This document shows, one piece after another, positions 8,205 to 17,600 of a stretch of DNA of 25,435 nucleotides. The number at the start of each line of letters is the position of its first letter. Positions within the stretch are counted from its first letter, which is position 1. The DNA comes from BRH-c54 sp032251145 (lineage in GTDB: Bacteria > Bacteroidota > Bacteroidia > Flavobacteriales_E > Vicingaceae), in contig JAVVER010000037.1 of the NCBI GenBank assembly GCA_032251145.1, positions 1-25,435 on the forward strand. Direction: 5' to 3'. The position numbers and the translations under genes were made by a program. The notes below the pieces were generated by a model. It worked only from the letters and a program-made list of their open reading frames with translations. It was not told where the DNA came from and made no database searches.

Positions 8205-9749
8205 ATGAAACTGCAAAAAATAAATTTAATATTAGTCTCATTGGCAATTACCTCGTTGTTTTTTACATCTTGTAAGCATGAACAATCAAGTACAACTGGG
8301 TGGAACTATAATGACCCAAGAAATGGAGGGTTTCAAAAAGTACCTTATTTGGAGCAAGAAACAGGGCCAGGTTTGGTTTTAATTGAAGGAGGTAGATTTA
8401 CAATGGGTAGAATAGAGCAAGAAGTAAACTACGATTGGAATAATATTCCTAGAACAGTTTCTATATCCTCCTTTTATATGGACGAAACTGAAGTATCTAA
8501 CTTTGCTTATTTAGAATATTTATATTGGTTAGATAGAGTTTTCTCTTTGGATTATCCTGAAGTGTATAAAAAAGCTGTGCCAGATACCTTAGTTTGGAGA
8601 AGCAAATTAGCTTACAACGAACCTTATGTTGAATATTATTTAAGACACCCATCTTACAGAGATTACCCTGTTGTTGGAGTAAACTGGTTGCAAGCTAACG
8701 ATTTTTGTGCATGGAGAACCGATAGAGTGAATGAAATTATTTTAATCAGAGAAGGATTATTTGAACACTATCCAAATCAAATTAATGAAGACAACTTTAA
8801 TACTGAAGCTTATATGTTAGGACAGTATGAAAGTGGAAAAAGAATTGACGGTCTTATGGATTTAGATCCTAACAAAGAATTTAGAAATGTTAAAATGGAA
8901 GACGGTATTTTATTGCCAAAATATAGACTACCTACAGAGGCAGAATGGGAATATGCTGCTTATGGGTTAATTGGAAATACGATAGACGAATTAATTCCAG
9001 ATAGAAAATTATACCCATGGAATGGACATGCAGTTAGAAATTCTAACGAAAAGTATATCGGACAAATATTAGCTAACTTTAAAAGAGGTAGAGGTGATAA
9101 TATGGGAGTTGCTGGTAAGTTAAATGATAATGCAGATGTTACAGCTCCTGTTTATGCTTATTGGCCAAACGATTATGGTTTATATAATATGGCGGGTAAT
9201 GTTAGCGAATGGGTAATGGATGTTTACAGACCTTTGTCTTTAGAAGATAATGATGATTTTAGACCATTTAGAGGTAATGTTTATCAAACTAAAGAGTTGG
9301 ATGAAGATGGTTACATTGCAGAAAAATATGATGAACCTCAAATAGATTCAGCAACTGGAAAAATGATTGGAATACCTGGGAAAATAAGATATAGAGATGT
9401 TGATACTGAAAAAGATAACTTAACAGATAGAAGAAATTATAAATCTGCTGACAATATAGATTATCTTGATGGACATTGGGAATCTAGTGTGTTTTATTCT
9501 GAAGTTGATCCTGGTACTGTAGATTCTGATTTTGACGTTCAAGATCCTACTAAACAAATGTACCAATTTGGAACTTCTTCATTAGTAAATGATAGAGCTA
9601 GAGTTTACAAAGGTGCTTCTTGGAGAGATAGAGCGTATTGGATGGTTCCTGGAACAAGAAGGTATTTAACTGAAGAGCAATCTACTTCTTATATAGGTTT
9701 TAGATGTGCTATGACAAGAGTTGGTAGTCCGGTTGGTTTAGGATATTAA
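8205..9749 (+). CDS. gldJ: Gliding motility/T9SS lipoprotein GldJ (SUMF1-like fold)
   Basis: GldJ is an outer-membrane lipoprotein needed for gliding, and for normal levels of the related T9SS ring protein GldK, in Flavobacterium johnsoniae. The 514-residue protein has a lipobox (FFTSC, modified Cys23). The GldJ-like start includes TGWNYNDPRNGGF and TGPGLVLIEGGRFTMGR. A sulfatase-modifying-factor fold follows: YRLPTEAEWEYAAYG (about 240), GLYNMAGNVSEWV (about 325), and ARVYKGASWRDRAYW (about 465) through GFRCAMTRVG. The cysteines that make true formylglycine-generating enzymes active are absent from the RGGSW-like segment, so a structural role is expected. The choice of GldJ over GldK rests on the N-terminal motif and on the divergent porU-porV neighbours, a linkage known in F. 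johnsoniae. A terminator follows at 9774-9806. Confidence 0.88.
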   Translation: MKLQKINLILVSLAITSLFFTSCKHEQSSTTGWNYNDPRNGGFQKVPYLEQETGPGLVLIEGGRFTMGRIEQEVNYDWNNIPRTVSISSFYMDETEVSNFAYLEYLYWLDRVFSLDYPEVYKKAVPDTLVWRSKLAYNEPYVEYYLRHPSYRDYPVVGVNWLQANDFCAWRTDRVNEIILIREGLFEHYPNQINEDNFNTEAYMLGQYESGKRIDGLMDLDPNKEFRNVKMEDGILLPKYRLPTEAEWEYAAYGLIGNTIDELIPDRKLYPWNGHAVRNSNEKYIGQILANFKRGRGDNMGVAGKLNDNADVTAPVYAYWPNDYGLYNMAGNVSEWVMDVYRPLSLEDNDDFRPFRGNVYQTKELDEDGYIAEKYDEPQIDSATGKMIGIPGKIRYRDVDTEKDNLTDRRNYKSADNIDYLDGHWESSVFYSEVDPGTVDSDFDVQDPTKQMYQFGTSSLVNDRARVYKGASWRDRAYWMVPGTRRYLTEEQSTSYIGFRCAMTRVGSPVGLGY

Positions 9750-9773
9750 CATTGGTAAGCTTATAAAAAATTT

Positions 9774-9806
9774 AAACCTCTTATGAAATTCATAAGAGGT
9801 TTTTTT
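9774..9806 (+). terminator. Rho-independent terminator of the porP-gldJ unit
   Basis: The stem AAACCTCTTATG (9774-9785) pairs perfectly with CATAAGAGGTTT (9791-9802) around a five-base loop and runs into a seven-T tract. It lies 24 bases after the gldJ stop. An in-frame ATG at 9783 falls inside this stem, which argues that murF starts at 9819 instead. Confidence 0.9.
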
Positions 9807-9818
9807 ATGTTTGTTTGT

Positions 9819-11105
9819 ATGAAAATTCAGGAATTGTATCATCTTTTTTTAGAAAAAAGAAAAGTTTCTACAGATACTAGAAATATTATTAAAGACAGTA
9901 TTTTTTTTGCCTTAAAAGGAGAAAATTTTGATGCCAATCAATTTGCCCAACAAGCATTAGATAATGGAGCTGCTTATGCTGTGGTTGATGATAAACATGT
10001 AGTTATTTCAGATAAATACATTTTAGTAGATGATGTTTTAACTACCTTACAGCATCTAGCGAACCACCACAGAAAGCAATTTAAATTTCCAGTAATAGGA
10101 ATTACTGGTAGTAACGGAAAAACTACCACCAAAGAATTAATCTATACGGTTTTATCTAAAAAATATAAAACATTAGCTACCAAAGGTAACTTAAACAACC
10201 ACATAGGTGTTCCGTTAACTTTGTTATCATTACAACCAGATACAGAAATTGCAATAATAGAAATGGGTGCCAACCATATAGGAGAAATTGAATTTTTAAG
10301 TAAGATTGCCGAACCTACTTTTGGAATAATAACCAATATTGGTAAAGCTCATATTGAAGGTTTTGGAAGTTACGAAGGTGTTATTCAAACAAAATCTGAG
10401 TTGTATAAGTTTATAAAGCAAAATGAAGGAGTTTTGTTTGTTAATGAAGACGATGAGTTATTAATGGATTTATCATCTGAAATTAATAGAATTGGCTATG
10501 GAAAAAATGCAAAAAGTTATGATTTTAAATTAGTAGAAAGTTCTCCTAATTTAAAAATTGCATGGAACAACAAAGTAATTACGACCAATTTATACGGAAA
10601 GTATAATTTCCCCAATATAATGGCTGCAATTTGTATAGGAGATTATTTTAATGTTAAAGAACAAGATATTATTGATGCAATAGCACATTATGTTTCCACT
10701 AATAATCGCTCTCAATTTGCTGAAATAAGAGGAAACACCTATTATTTGGATGCTTACAATGCTAATCCAACCAGCATGAATGCAGCAATAGAAACATTTA
10801 TTGAAGGAAAATTCTCAAACAAATTAATGATTTTAGGCGATATGCTTGAGCTGGGTAATGTAAGTGAAGAGGAACATCTTACAGTTATAGAAAAAGCTGT
10901 GAAAAACAATTTGGCAACCATTTTTGTAGGACATAATTTTTTCTCATTATCAGATAAATATAAAGACAATGAGTTACTCCATTTCTTTAATACTTATGAA
11001 GAAGTAATTAAATGGTTTACAGAGAATAATCCTAAAAATAGAAATATTTTAGTAAAAGGCTCGAGAGGAATTAAGTTGGAAAAAATTGTTGAAGCTCAAA
11101 AATAG
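9819..11105 (+). CDS. murF: UDP-N-acetylmuramoyl-tripeptide--D-alanyl-D-alanine ligase MurF
   Basis: MurF adds D-Ala-D-Ala to the UDP-MurNAc-tripeptide, the last cytoplasmic step of peptidoglycan precursor synthesis, using ATP. From the chosen ATG the protein has 428 residues. It carries the Mur-ligase P-loop GITGSNGKTTTKE (about 94-106), LNNHIGVPLTLLSL (about 122-135), EMGANHIGEIEFL (about 149), a short N-terminal substrate domain with VSTDTRNI and FFALKGENFDG-like spacing, and DAYNANPTSMNAA plus LGDMLELG in the C-terminal half. In-frame ATGs at 9783 and 9807 were rejected: the first is in the gldJ terminator stem and the second adds only MFVC. It is therefore transcribed separately from gldJ or by read-through. 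It is convergent with the nuclease gene, with 7 bases between their stops. Confidence 0.95.
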   Translation: MKIQELYHLFLEKRKVSTDTRNIIKDSIFFALKGENFDANQFAQQALDNGAAYAVVDDKHVVISDKYILVDDVLTTLQHLANHHRKQFKFPVIGITGSNGKTTTKELIYTVLSKKYKTLATKGNLNNHIGVPLTLLSLQPDTEIAIIEMGANHIGEIEFLSKIAEPTFGIITNIGKAHIEGFGSYEGVIQTKSELYKFIKQNEGVLFVNEDDELLMDLSSEINRIGYGKNAKSYDFKLVESSPNLKIAWNNKVITTNLYGKYNFPNIMAAICIGDYFNVKEQDIIDAIAHYVSTNNRSQFAEIRGNTYYLDAYNANPTSMNAAIETFIEGKFSNKLMILGDMLELGNVSEEEHLTVIEKAVKNNLATIFVGHNFFSLSDKYKDNELLHFFNTYEEVIKWFTENNPKNRNILVKGSRGIKLEKIVEAQK

Positions 11106-11112
11106 ACTGTTG

Positions 11113-13923
11113 TTAGTTACAAAATTTACAATATTTAGAGCTAACGTCATGAGTAAAAGGAATTTCTATATCTATCATTTCTTCACAAATTGTTTTAATT
11201 TGATTTTCAAAATCACTTAGTAATTCCGCTGTTATTTTTCCCTCTCCATTAAGGTTGAACTTCATAAAATCGTTGGTAAGTTTCCTAAAAGAGATAATAC
11301 CAGCATTGCATTCTGTTATGTCGTTTAAAAATGTAGAATTGTTTTTGTGGTAAAGCAATGCATAAAACAAAATTTGAAAAGCTTTGTTTTTCTTGTTGGG
11401 CAATAATAACTCATCAAGTTCTTTAATCTTTAATTCGGCAGGCTCTACACCACCAGTTTTATAATCAATAATTCTATTTAAACTGCCTACAGAGTCAACT
11501 CTATCAATAGTTCCGATAAGTTTAACAGTATTGCCTTCAGAACCATAATTTGTTGTGTATTCTAATTTTTGTTCTAACGATTTTACTACTAAAGCTTGTT
11601 GACTTTTTTTAACCAAGTTCAATTCTTTTTTAAGAAAATTGTTGATGTAAGTTTGAGCAACAGAATAAATTAAAAGGTTTTTACCACTTTTTAATTCAAC
11701 ATCACTAAAGTTTTTTGAGAAGACATCATAAGTAACCTTACTGGCATTTTTCAACATTAATTTTATGTGTTCTTCTTTAAGTTCTATATTTATAAATTCT
11801 TTGTATAGCTGTTCAAAAATTTCATGAATAAAACTCCCGAAAGTGTTGTGTTCTATAGTTTCCTCAACATCATCTTCTTCGTTAATTTTTAAAATGTATT
11901 TATAATAAAAATCTAACGGACAATTAATGTAGGTATTAAGTGCAGTAGGAGATAACAGATTGCTTAAAATCTCTTTTATACGGTTTATTACTTCGTCAGT
12001 TTTTTTAATAGATATGTTCGATTGTTCAAATTTAGAAGTAGGATAATTGATTAGTTTTTTAGCAATTTTAATATTAGGCTTTTTGGAGTTATTTAATTCA
12101 TGTTCTATTTGAGTAATAAATCTACTTTGCTCACTGCTACCAAACTCATTTGTTTCAGTATTATGGGTGATAAATATATTTTCGGCATTTTGTATTAACC
12201 TATAAAAATGATAGGCATAAACAGCATCTTTTTCGTAATGTGTTGGCAGTTGGTAAGCATTTTTTAAGTCGTAAGGAATAAAAGAATTAAAAGTTTTTCC
12301 TTTGGGTAAAACGCCTTCATTAGCACCAACAATAATTACATTTTTAAAGTCGATATTTCTTGTTTCCAACATTCCCATTATTTGTAAACCTTGTAGCGGT
12401 TCGCCATAAAGTTCTATAGAAAAAGAGCTTAGTAATTGTCTGAAAATACTATAAAACCCTTTAAAACTGGTTATAGCATCTTGCTGAGTAAGTAACAGCT
12501 CTAGCTGATTAAAAAGTTTAGAAAAGTGAAATAAATACTCTAATTCCAGGTGAAAACTACTAGCAGTATTTTTTTTAATGAGTTGTTGGTAGTGTTCTTT
12601 TCCAATAGAAATAATGGTTTTAGAAATGTTTATTAAATCTAAGATAGTTGCTTTTGCCGGTAATTTAAAAGGCAGAGCATCGTTTATAAACTGAAGTTTA
12701 TCGTTATTAATAAAAACCCAATTTTGCTGTATAATTTTTGAATTAAGCTGTTCTATTGCTTTGTGTCCTATAATTACATTGCTAAAAGGAAGTCTAAACA
12801 GGTTAATTAAATCTTTGTAATGGTAGGTTAGGGTGTCTTTTGAACCAAATTTTTCTGCATTCATAAAAAGCTGAAAAATGGTTTCGAAAAATATGGTAAG
12901 ACTAGTGTTTTTTAAGGGATATCCCATAGTAACATTCACATTCTGAATTTCATCTGGAATAGATTGCATAACCGGAATAAGCATGTTTTCGTCAGCTAAA
13001 ACAATTGCGGTATCTTTATAATTATTAGTAGAATCAATTTTGCTTAAGATGCTCGATAAATATTTGGCTTGTCCTATTTGTTGAGGAACACCAATAATTT
13101 CAATGTTTTTGGTAGTTTGATTAAATTTATCATTTATCCAATTAAAAGGAGAAAAAATTTCTTTTTTAATATATTTTCTTAAAAAGAAACCACTTTCTTG
13201 TAGGTCGTCTTCCAAGTAATATTTATCAGCATCCCAAAGAATTTCAGCTTTATTTTGTTTAATAAGCGAACTAATAATGGTTTCTTCGGCTTGGTTTAAT
13301 GCATTAAAACCAACAAAGATTATTTTTTGCCATTGGGGAATTTTATTTTCGATAAAAAACTCAGGATTTTCCGCAATTTCTTCTGCTACTTTTCTAAAAG
13401 CCATTCCTTGGTAAGCCATGTTTTTGCTTTCTAAAGTGGTTTTATAAGTAGTGTAGAGCTGACTAAGTTCTTTCCAAAATTTTAGATATTGTTTTTGAAA
13501 ATCAGACAATTCTTTATCTCCTAAGTTCCAAATTTCTATGGCTCTAATATCGTTTATTTCTTTAAAAAACTTTTCAGGTGGAATTAAATATCTGTCAATC
13601 TCATTAAAATCGTGTAATAAAATTTGCCCCCATTTTGAAAAGTCTTCAAAAATTTCTGGTGCTTCACTAATGTTTTTATAACACTCGTACAACTCAAATA
13701 ATTGGGTAAGGTTATCTATAATTTCAGCTGAAGAAGTTTGTTCGATAAAATCTTCTGTGCCTACAATTTCTGGTAACCAAATGGGGTTTTTAATTAATTT
13801 ACTTAGTTCTTGTTTTAAAAATAATCCTGCACGTTTGTTGGGTAATACAATAAGCAGATGCTCTAGATTTTCGTTGTATTTTGATATTAGATGACGGGCA
13901 GTTTTATTTAAAAAAGTATTCAA
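11113..13923 (-). CDS. AddB/RexB-like PD-(D/E)XK nuclease family protein
   Basis: The 936-residue protein has the layout of AddB-type subunits of recombination helicase-nucleases: an inactive helicase-like N-terminal part and a C-terminal PD-(D/E)XK nuclease. Visible are LIVLPNKRAGLFLKQEL (about 22-38), a UvrD-like segment with VGANEGVLPKGKTFN (about 530), then LSPTALNTYINCPLDFYYKY (about 660-680) and GSFIHEIFEQLY (about 697). The nuclease motif is GTIDRVD followed by IIDYKTGG (about 805-822), with QILFYALLYHK after it. Iron-sulfur cysteines can be assigned at NCPLDF and at the end, YCKFCN. The chain stops one residue after the second terminal Cys, so the fourth cysteine usual in AddB is not visible. 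No AddA helicase gene lies next to it. It is 11 bases after the preceding exported-protein gene, so likely in the same operon. Confidence 0.85.
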   Translation of the reverse strand: MNTFLNKTARHLISKYNENLEHLLIVLPNKRAGLFLKQELSKLIKNPIWLPEIVGTEDFIEQTSSAEIIDNLTQLFELYECYKNISEAPEIFEDFSKWGQILLHDFNEIDRYLIPPEKFFKEINDIRAIEIWNLGDKELSDFQKQYLKFWKELSQLYTTYKTTLESKNMAYQGMAFRKVAEEIAENPEFFIENKIPQWQKIIFVGFNALNQAEETIISSLIKQNKAEILWDADKYYLEDDLQESGFFLRKYIKKEIFSPFNWINDKFNQTTKNIEIIGVPQQIGQAKYLSSILSKIDSTNNYKDTAIVLADENMLIPVMQSIPDEIQNVNVTMGYPLKNTSLTIFFETIFQLFMNAEKFGSKDTLTYHYKDLINLFRLPFSNVIIGHKAIEQLNSKIIQQNWVFINNDKLQFINDALPFKLPAKATILDLINISKTIISIGKEHYQQLIKKNTASSFHLELEYLFHFSKLFNQLELLLTQQDAITSFKGFYSIFRQLLSSFSIELYGEPLQGLQIMGMLETRNIDFKNVIIVGANEGVLPKGKTFNSFIPYDLKNAYQLPTHYEKDAVYAYHFYRLIQNAENIFITHNTETNEFGSSEQSRFITQIEHELNNSKKPNIKIAKKLINYPTSKFEQSNISIKKTDEVINRIKEILSNLLSPTALNTYINCPLDFYYKYILKINEEDDVEETIEHNTFGSFIHEIFEQLYKEFINIELKEEHIKLMLKNASKVTYDVFSKNFSDVELKSGKNLLIYSVAQTYINNFLKKELNLVKKSQQALVVKSLEQKLEYTTNYGSEGNTVKLIGTIDRVDSVGSLNRIIDYKTGGVEPAELKIKELDELLLPNKKNKAFQILFYALLYHKNNSTFLNDITECNAGIISFRKLTNDFMKFNLNGEGKITAELLSDFENQIKTICEEMIDIEIPFTHDVSSKYCKFCN

Positions 13924-13934
13924 TGAGGTAGCAT

Positions 13935-14690
13935 TTAATTATTGATTACATATTGATAAAATTCATCGTAACAAGTATGGATTTCTTTGTGAAGATCAAA
14001 TTCGGACGCGTATATAATAAATTGATTAGAAAAATCGCAGTAAGAAAGAAAATGTTCAGCTGTTTCAAAATCGTTTATTGGTGTAATTCTCATTAAAATA
14101 ATAGGATTTAATTTCTCATCAACCGCAGCTTGTTTTTTATCTTGCTCTAACAGTTTTAAGTAACTTTTTTTATCCTGAACATATTTGTTAAACGCTCCTA
14201 AAATAGCAGAAATGCCTCCAGATATTATTATGCCAGTATTAGCTTCGTTGTAAGCAGCCAAAAGCTCTTCTTTAGGAACGTATATACTTTTATTAATAGG
14301 ATTAGGGGTTTCTTGAATTCTTAGTTGTGAAAATGCATGTTTAAACTCTTCATAATCTTTATAAGGAAGAACAGTAAAGCTTTCTAAATCGTATATCCTT
14401 CTTTGTAAATAAACGTTAAAATATGATTTACTAATTACATGGTTATAGATAAAAAAACCAACAGAAGAAATTATTAACGTATCATTTGGACTAGCCATAA
14501 TAGAAAAACTACCATTTGCTTTAGAAACCACTCCAATATTGGTTGATTTATTTATTATATGAACTCCCTCCAAAGCAATAGAATCACTTGTATTTAAAAT
14601 GGTACCAACATAAACAGCCTCTTGGGCTTTTGTTTGAAAACTACAAAAAAGCAAAAAGATAGCTAATATGTTGTAGGCTTTATATTTCAT
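13935..14690 (-). CDS. Exported protein with carboxypeptidase-regulatory-like domain
   Basis: The 251-residue protein begins with a signal peptide (about 1-22, ending TKAQ). A carboxypeptidase D regulatory-like beta-sandwich follows (about 27-100): VYVGTILNTSDSIALEGVHI, then GVVSKANGSFSI and DTLIISSVGF. This is the domain found at the start of TonB-dependent receptors. No receptor plug or barrel follows. The remaining 140 residues (PYKDYEEFKHAFSQL onward) contain a lysine- and glutamine-rich segment near 170-190, and I recognise no family there. The start overlaps the end of the sensor kinase gene by four bases (ATGA), pointing to translational coupling. A role connected to the kinase, for example as an envelope sensor partner or output, is inference only. 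Confidence 0.8.
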   Translation of the reverse strand: MKYKAYNILAIFLLFCSFQTKAQEAVYVGTILNTSDSIALEGVHIINKSTNIGVVSKANGSFSIMASPNDTLIISSVGFFIYNHVISKSYFNVYLQRRIYDLESFTVLPYKDYEEFKHAFSQLRIQETPNPINKSIYVPKEELLAAYNEANTGIIISGGISAILGAFNKYVQDKKSYLKLLEQDKKQAAVDEKLNPIILMRITPINDFETAEHFLSYCDFSNQFIIYASEFDLHKEIHTCYDEFYQYVINN

Positions 14691-17600
14691 TTTTTAATAA
14701 TTCTTTTTTTGAAATCAATTTCAAAATAGGTACCATCTTTATCCATTCGTTTTATTTCGCCATCAATCTGACTAACAAATACTTTTATAAGCTCCATACC
14801 TAAAGTCTCATCGTCTTTTTGCAACATGCCTTTTGGCATTCCAACCCCATTATCACCAATAATTAGTTTAAAGGTATTGTCATTTTGTTCTGATAAATAA
14901 ATGGTAATGGTTCCCTTGTCTTCATTTTTAAAAGCATATTTTAATGAGTTAGAAATAATTTCATTTAACAACAATCCTATTGGTATTAGCGTGTCAATTT
15001 CAAATTTTAATTGATCAATTTTTAAATCTAAATTAATGTTACAGTTTACAGAATATGAGCTAACTAAATCATCTATTAAAGAAACAATATAATCCTGAAC
15101 ATCAATTTTAGAAAGATCTTCAGATTGATACATTTTTTCGTGAATTAACGCCATAGAACGAATTCTGTTTTGAGCCTCGCTAAAAAGTGCCAATGCTTTT
15201 TCGTCTTTAGTGTAGTTAGATTGGATGCTTAATAGGCTATTAATTACTTGCATGTTGTTTTTTACTCGGTGGTGAATTTCTTTTAATAGAATTTCTTTTT
15301 CATCACGTTGTTTCTCAATAAGCATAGTTCGTTCTTTAACTTTTTCTTCAAGCTCTTTACTAATTTGTAATTGTCTTTTTTCTTTATAAGTAGCCAATCT
15401 AAAAACCAAATAAAAAGTTCCTAAACCAACAATTAAATAAAACCACCACTTTTGCCAAAATGGTGCCTTAATAGTAAACGAAAATGTAACAGCTTGTTGA
15501 TTCCAAACGCCATCGTTATTTCTAGATTTTACTTTAAAAGTATAATTTCCTGGAGGAAGGTTAGAGTAAGTAGCAAAATCTTTTGTAGTGGCAGTAAACC
15601 AATCACTATCAAAACCTTCTAGCTTAAAGCTGTATAAAACTGCTTCGGGGTGAGAGAGGTTAATAGAGTTAAATTCAAAAGTGATATGGTTTTGATTGTA
15701 ATTAAGCTTAATGTTTTCTGGCAAATTATACCATTTGGTTAATTCTTTTGTATATCCTAGCCAATTAACATTTTCAAAAAATAATTTAACACTTGTTATG
15801 TGCGTTTTAGATTCAAATACATTTTCCCTGTCTTTAGAGGGAGTATATTCAATTAAACCTTTTACTGTTCCTATCCAAAGATTAGATTTAACATCTTCAT
15901 AAATAGCTCTACTATTACATTCAATACCTCTAAATCCATCGCTAAAGCCATAGTTTTTAATTTCATCTACTTGTCCGTAACTATTAAATGTAAATTTATC
16001 TAACCCATTGTTAGTACCCACCCATAATTGACCTCTTTTATGATAATGAACTAAATATATAACATCTGAAGATAATCCATTTTTGGTTGTATAAGAAGTA
16101 AAATCTATACCATCATATTTTGTTAAGCAACGATCGGTACCAAACCATAAATTTCCATAATCATCTTCGGTAATGCTGCTAATATATGCGTTGCAAATTT
16201 TTGAAATAGGAAAACTGGTAATTTCTTCTTTACTCATTCGGTTTATTCCATTTCCTGTACCTATCCATAAATTATTTTTTTTATCTAAAAATAAAGAATG
16301 TATGTAGTTGTGAGAAAGTCCATCATCAGGAGTGTAAGTAGTAAAAGTATTAAAATCATACTTGCATAATCCTCCACCATTTGTTCCAATCCAAAGATAA
16401 CCTCTTTTATCAAAAAGTAAACTTTTAATTTCATTAGAAGGTAATCCATCTTTTGTAGTATAATTTCTAAATACTCCATTGCTGTATTTACTTAATCCAT
16501 TTTTTGTAGCAAACCATAAATTACCATCGTTGTCTTTAGCAATTGCTCTTACAGTATTACTACCTAATCCATTTAGTTCAGTATATTGTGTTGAAGTTTT
16601 ACCATCATACTTATATACACCTGTACTTGCTGTTGCTACCCATAGGTTCTCATTGTTATCGTTTATAATTCCAAAAATATCATTTTGGTTTAAACCTTCA
16701 ATCTCATTAAAATAGGTAAATGCTGTATTGTTTACTCTAATTATACCCGAGCCATTGGTGCCTATCCAAATGTTACCAATTCTATCTTTATATAAGTTAT
16801 TTATGTTGTTTGTTTCAAGACCATTTTCTTTACTAATGTGTTTAATTTCATTAGAGCTTGTATTAATATGATAAATTCCATTGTTAAAAGTAGCGTACCA
16901 TATGTTTTTATCATTGTCTTCCAATATAGAGGAAACTTTTTGAGTTGCATTAATCGTTTCAATTTCTAATTTAGCTTCTTTATCAATACTTCCTGCAAGT
17001 ATTTTATGTATCCCAGCATCTTTAAACCCAACTAAATAGTTTCCTTCATTATCTTGAACTAAGGATGTAATGTTGTTTGAAGGTAAATTATTTTCTGTAT
17101 TAAAATACAACGTATCTTTTCCATTTATTTTTATTAATCCATTGGATGTTCCAACCCAAATATTATTTTTATTATCGGATGTAATAAAATTGATTTCATT
17201 ATTGAATAAACTTTTGTTTAAAGTATGAAAAAAACCGTTTTCGTAATAACATAAACCAGAAGAACTTCCAATCCATATTCTGTTATTTTTATCAATAAAA
17301 ATACACTTGTTGGAATTGTTTTGTAGCCTATCATTTTGGGTTAAAACAACCATGTTTCTACCGTTGTACTTAGAAATTCCTCCCCAAGTAGAGGTAAACC
17401 ACATATTGCCTTCTTTATCTTCGGCAATACCAGTAACTATATTACCTGCTAAACCATCTTTTTCGTTGTGTTGTATGAACGTTTTACCATCAAATTGAGC
17501 AACACCACCGCCTGAAGTAGCTACCCATAAGTAGCCTCTAGAATCGTTATAAATAGCATTTACAGATGACTGTGGTAAACCTTCTGGCACATTAAAAGAA

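Noticed and set aside
8205..9749. Active formylglycine-generating enzyme
   Set aside because: The SUMF1-like fold is present but the catalytic cysteines of the RGGSW region are absent and a lipobox is present, fitting GldJ instead.
9783..9818. Longer murF N-terminus beginning at the ATG at 9783
   Set aside because: That ATG is inside the stem of the gldJ terminator; the family-type start MKIQELYHLF begins at 9819.
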